This document shows positions 44,723-46,248 of a DNA stretch of 46,248 nucleotides, one piece after another. How positions within the stretch are numbered: position 1 is the stretch's first letter; the number at the start of each line of letters is the position of its first letter. The position numbers and the translations under genes were made by a program. Source of the DNA: CAZHLD01 sp964533185 (GTDB taxonomy: Bacteria > Acidobacteriota > Terriglobia > Acidiferrales > UBA7541); NCBI GenBank assembly GCA_964533185.1, contig CAZHLD010000018.1, positions 1 through 46,248 on the forward strand, in the 5' to 3' direction. The notes beneath the pieces were generated by a model. That model was not told where the DNA came from and did not search any database. It saw only the letters and a program-made list of their open reading frames with translations.

Positions 44723-46248
44723 ATGAGGCGCTTGCAGCCGTACATTCTCGCGAGGTACGCCGGCAGATTCTTTTCTGCGGCGCTGGTGTTGATCGTCAGT
44801 GCGTGGTTGGTGGCCTGCGGCGCCGGCGTCACTGGAGGTGGCAATCCGCCCGGACCGCCGCCGATGGCCAGCTCGCTGACCGCGGCAGAAGTGGACTCGC
44901 TGGTGCAGAAAGCCGTTGAAGCCGCCGACCCAAACACGATGGTGATTGCAGTGGCCGACCGCGCGGGACGCATCCTGGCTGTCTGGCGGAAGCCCTCAGC
45001 GCCGGTGATGACTGTCGGCAATTTCGGCGCGTTGGTGGATACGAACGAGCTGGCCGTCTCGCTGGCGCGCACCGCAGCGTTTTTCAGCAACAACCAAGCG
45101 CCGCTTTCTTCGCGCACCGTGCGGTTCATCAGCGGCAGACATTTCCCACCCGGCGTTGACTTCACGCCGAACGCAGCGCTCTACGGCATCGAGAACACCA
45201 ACCGCGGCTGCACCATCTCCACCAGCTATATCCCGGGCAAGACCGTGCCTCCCGCACGCAACATCGCGGGAACGGGCACAGGCCTCGGCATCACGACGGG
45301 CAAAGCCAATCTGAATGATAGCGATCCCGCCGCCGTGAACCCGGGCGGTGTGCCGCTCTTCCGCGACGGCGTGGTGGTGGGCGGGATCGGCGTTGCCGGC
45401 GTGGCACCGGACGTGGCCGAGTACGCGGCGTTCGCAAGCGCGGTGGCCAATGGCTTCGGGCCCTCGCCCGCGCCGCCGGGCGTGGTGTTCATTGACGGGA
45501 TCGCGCTGCCCTTTGTGAACCAGGCGACGCGGCCCAGCGGCGTCGGGCCGGGCAGCTTCACGGGCAGCTACGTTGTCGGGCCGGTGGCCAGTCCGGGTGC
45601 GCCGCCCGAGGGAGACCTGATCGCGCCGGCCAACGGTCCCGTTGGCGGGCTGACGACCGCCGAGGTCCGCCAAGTCATTGACAACGCCATCGCCACCGCC
45701 AACACGACTCGCGCGGTGATCCGACTGCCGCTTGGCTCGCGCGCGCGCATGGTGATCGCTGTGGCCGACCTCGACGGCACAATCATCGGCCTGCACCGCA
45801 TGGCCGATTCGACCGTCTTCAGCATCGACGTGGCCGCAGCCAAAGCGCGCAACATGGTGTACTTCAACAGCGCCACGCGCACCGCCGCCGACTTGAACGA
45901 CGTGCCCATCGGCACGGCCGTCACCAGCCGCACGATCAACTTCGGCGCGCAGCCGCTCTACCCACCGGGGATCGAGGCGCCCGCCGGGCCCTTCTTCAAC
46001 ATTTATGTGAATGATGTGGCCAACCCGTGCTCGCAGGGCTTCCAGCCGCCCGGGCCGAACCAGAGCGGGATTGTTTTTTTCGCCGGCAGCCTGCCGCTCT
46101 ATCGCGGCAACACGCTGGTCGGTGGCCTCGGGATCAGCGGCGATGGCGTCGAGCAGGACGACTTCGTCGCCGCCGGCGGTGCTGTGGGGTTCGATGCGCC
46201 AACAGCCATCCGCGCCGACCAGCTCATCGTCCGCAGCGCTCGCCTGCC
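44723..46248 (+). CDS. lipoprotein with duplicated GlcG/HbpS-like domains, truncated at window edge
   Basis: The frame is open from the ATG at 44723 to the last base, with no stop, so the protein exceeds 508 residues. A hydrophobic segment ends in the lipobox LVACGAG. Two copies of a GlcG/HbpS-type domain follow: LTAAEVDSLVQKAVEAAD with MVIAVADRAGRILAV (about 50-80), and LTTAEVRQVIDNAIATAN with MVIAVADLDGTIIGLHR (about 310-355). HbpS-type proteins bind heme and sense or buffer it; the family also occurs in catabolic operons. It is divergent from the barrel gene across about 208 nt, which holds a hairpin (GTCTGC/GCAGAC near 44651-44671) and no clear promoter. A heme-related role would suit the cytochrome neighbours but is not shown. 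Confidence 0.75.
   Translation, partial: MRRLQPYILARYAGRFFSAALVLIVSAWLVACGAGVTGGGNPPGPPPMASSLTAAEVDSLVQKAVEAADPNTMVIAVADRAGRILAVWRKPSAPVMTVGNFGALVDTNELAVSLARTAAFFSNNQAPLSSRTVRFISGRHFPPGVDFTPNAALYGIENTNRGCTISTSYIPGKTVPPARNIAGTGTGLGITTGKANLNDSDPAAVNPGGVPLFRDGVVVGGIGVAGVAPDVAEYAAFASAVANGFGPSPAPPGVVFIDGIALPFVNQATRPSGVGPGSFTGSYVVGPVASPGAPPEGDLIAPANGPVGGLTTAEVRQVIDNAIATANTTRAVIRLPLGSRARMVIAVADLDGTIIGLHRMADSTVFSIDVAAAKARNMVYFNSATRTAADLNDVPIGTAVTSRTINFGAQPLYPPGIEAPAGPFFNIYVNDVANPCSQGFQPPGPNQSGIVFFAGSLPLYRGNTLVGGLGISGDGVEQDDFVAAGGAVGFDAPTAIRADQLIVRSARL

Overview
The window is GC-rich, dense with genes and reads as Acidobacteriota, probably a metagenome-assembled scaffold. Three features point to the phylum. 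There is an Oar-like TonB-dependent receptor with an N-terminal carboxypeptidase-regulatory domain. It is translationally coupled to a VWFA protein of the acidobacterial type. Several dispersed palindromic repeats of a kind I associate with this phylum are also present. Two 100-N runs are each flanked by an identical 55-bp copy, so they look like k-mer overlaps between contigs and not missing DNA. No rRNA, tRNA or CRISPR array was seen.

Layout. 1-0.4 kb: transposase remnant. 0.4-3.6 kb: an OmpA-type outer-membrane protein (-) and a TrbI/VirB10-like glycine-zipper protein (+). 3.6-7.1 kb: a sigma-54 response regulator, histidine kinase and lipoprotein operon. 7.2-10.7 kb: glycine oxidase ThiO, a second TrbI-like paralogue, an ACT-domain protein and small conserved genes. 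10.9-18.8 kb: the receptor-VWFA pair, a nucleotide pyrophosphatase/phosphodiesterase-like enzyme and a small membrane protein. 19-25 kb (-): an exported protein, a family-5 solute-binding protein, an NtrY-like kinase and an NtrC-like regulator, apparently one operon. 25.3-27.7 kb (-): L,D-transpeptidase, small membrane protein and SPFH protein. 28-30.2 kb (+): TerC-like protein and a CBS-containing site-2 protease.

30.4-44.5 kb is the most unusual part, a redox cluster. A pentaheme cytochrome c (-) is divergent from a four-gene (+) set: a NuoE-NuoF fusion (NADH/FMN/Fe-S); a 713-residue fusion of NuoG-like Fe-S domains, two cyclic-nucleotide-binding domains and a DmsB/HybA-like Fe-S domain; a small membrane protein with candidate heme-b histidines; and a membrane-anchored decaheme cytochrome. 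Convergent to these lie a predicted outer-membrane beta-barrel and a 1267-residue decaheme cytochrome with an LVIVD-type beta-propeller. The simplest reading is an NADH-to-envelope electron conduit that may end outside the cell and carries its own nucleotide-sensing module. That function is inferred. The right edge holds a truncated lipoprotein with two GlcG/HbpS-like domains.

Palindromic or inverted-repeat elements sit at most of the convergent gene junctions. Two IS5-like MITE candidates lie exactly at gene 3' ends inside the redox cluster.
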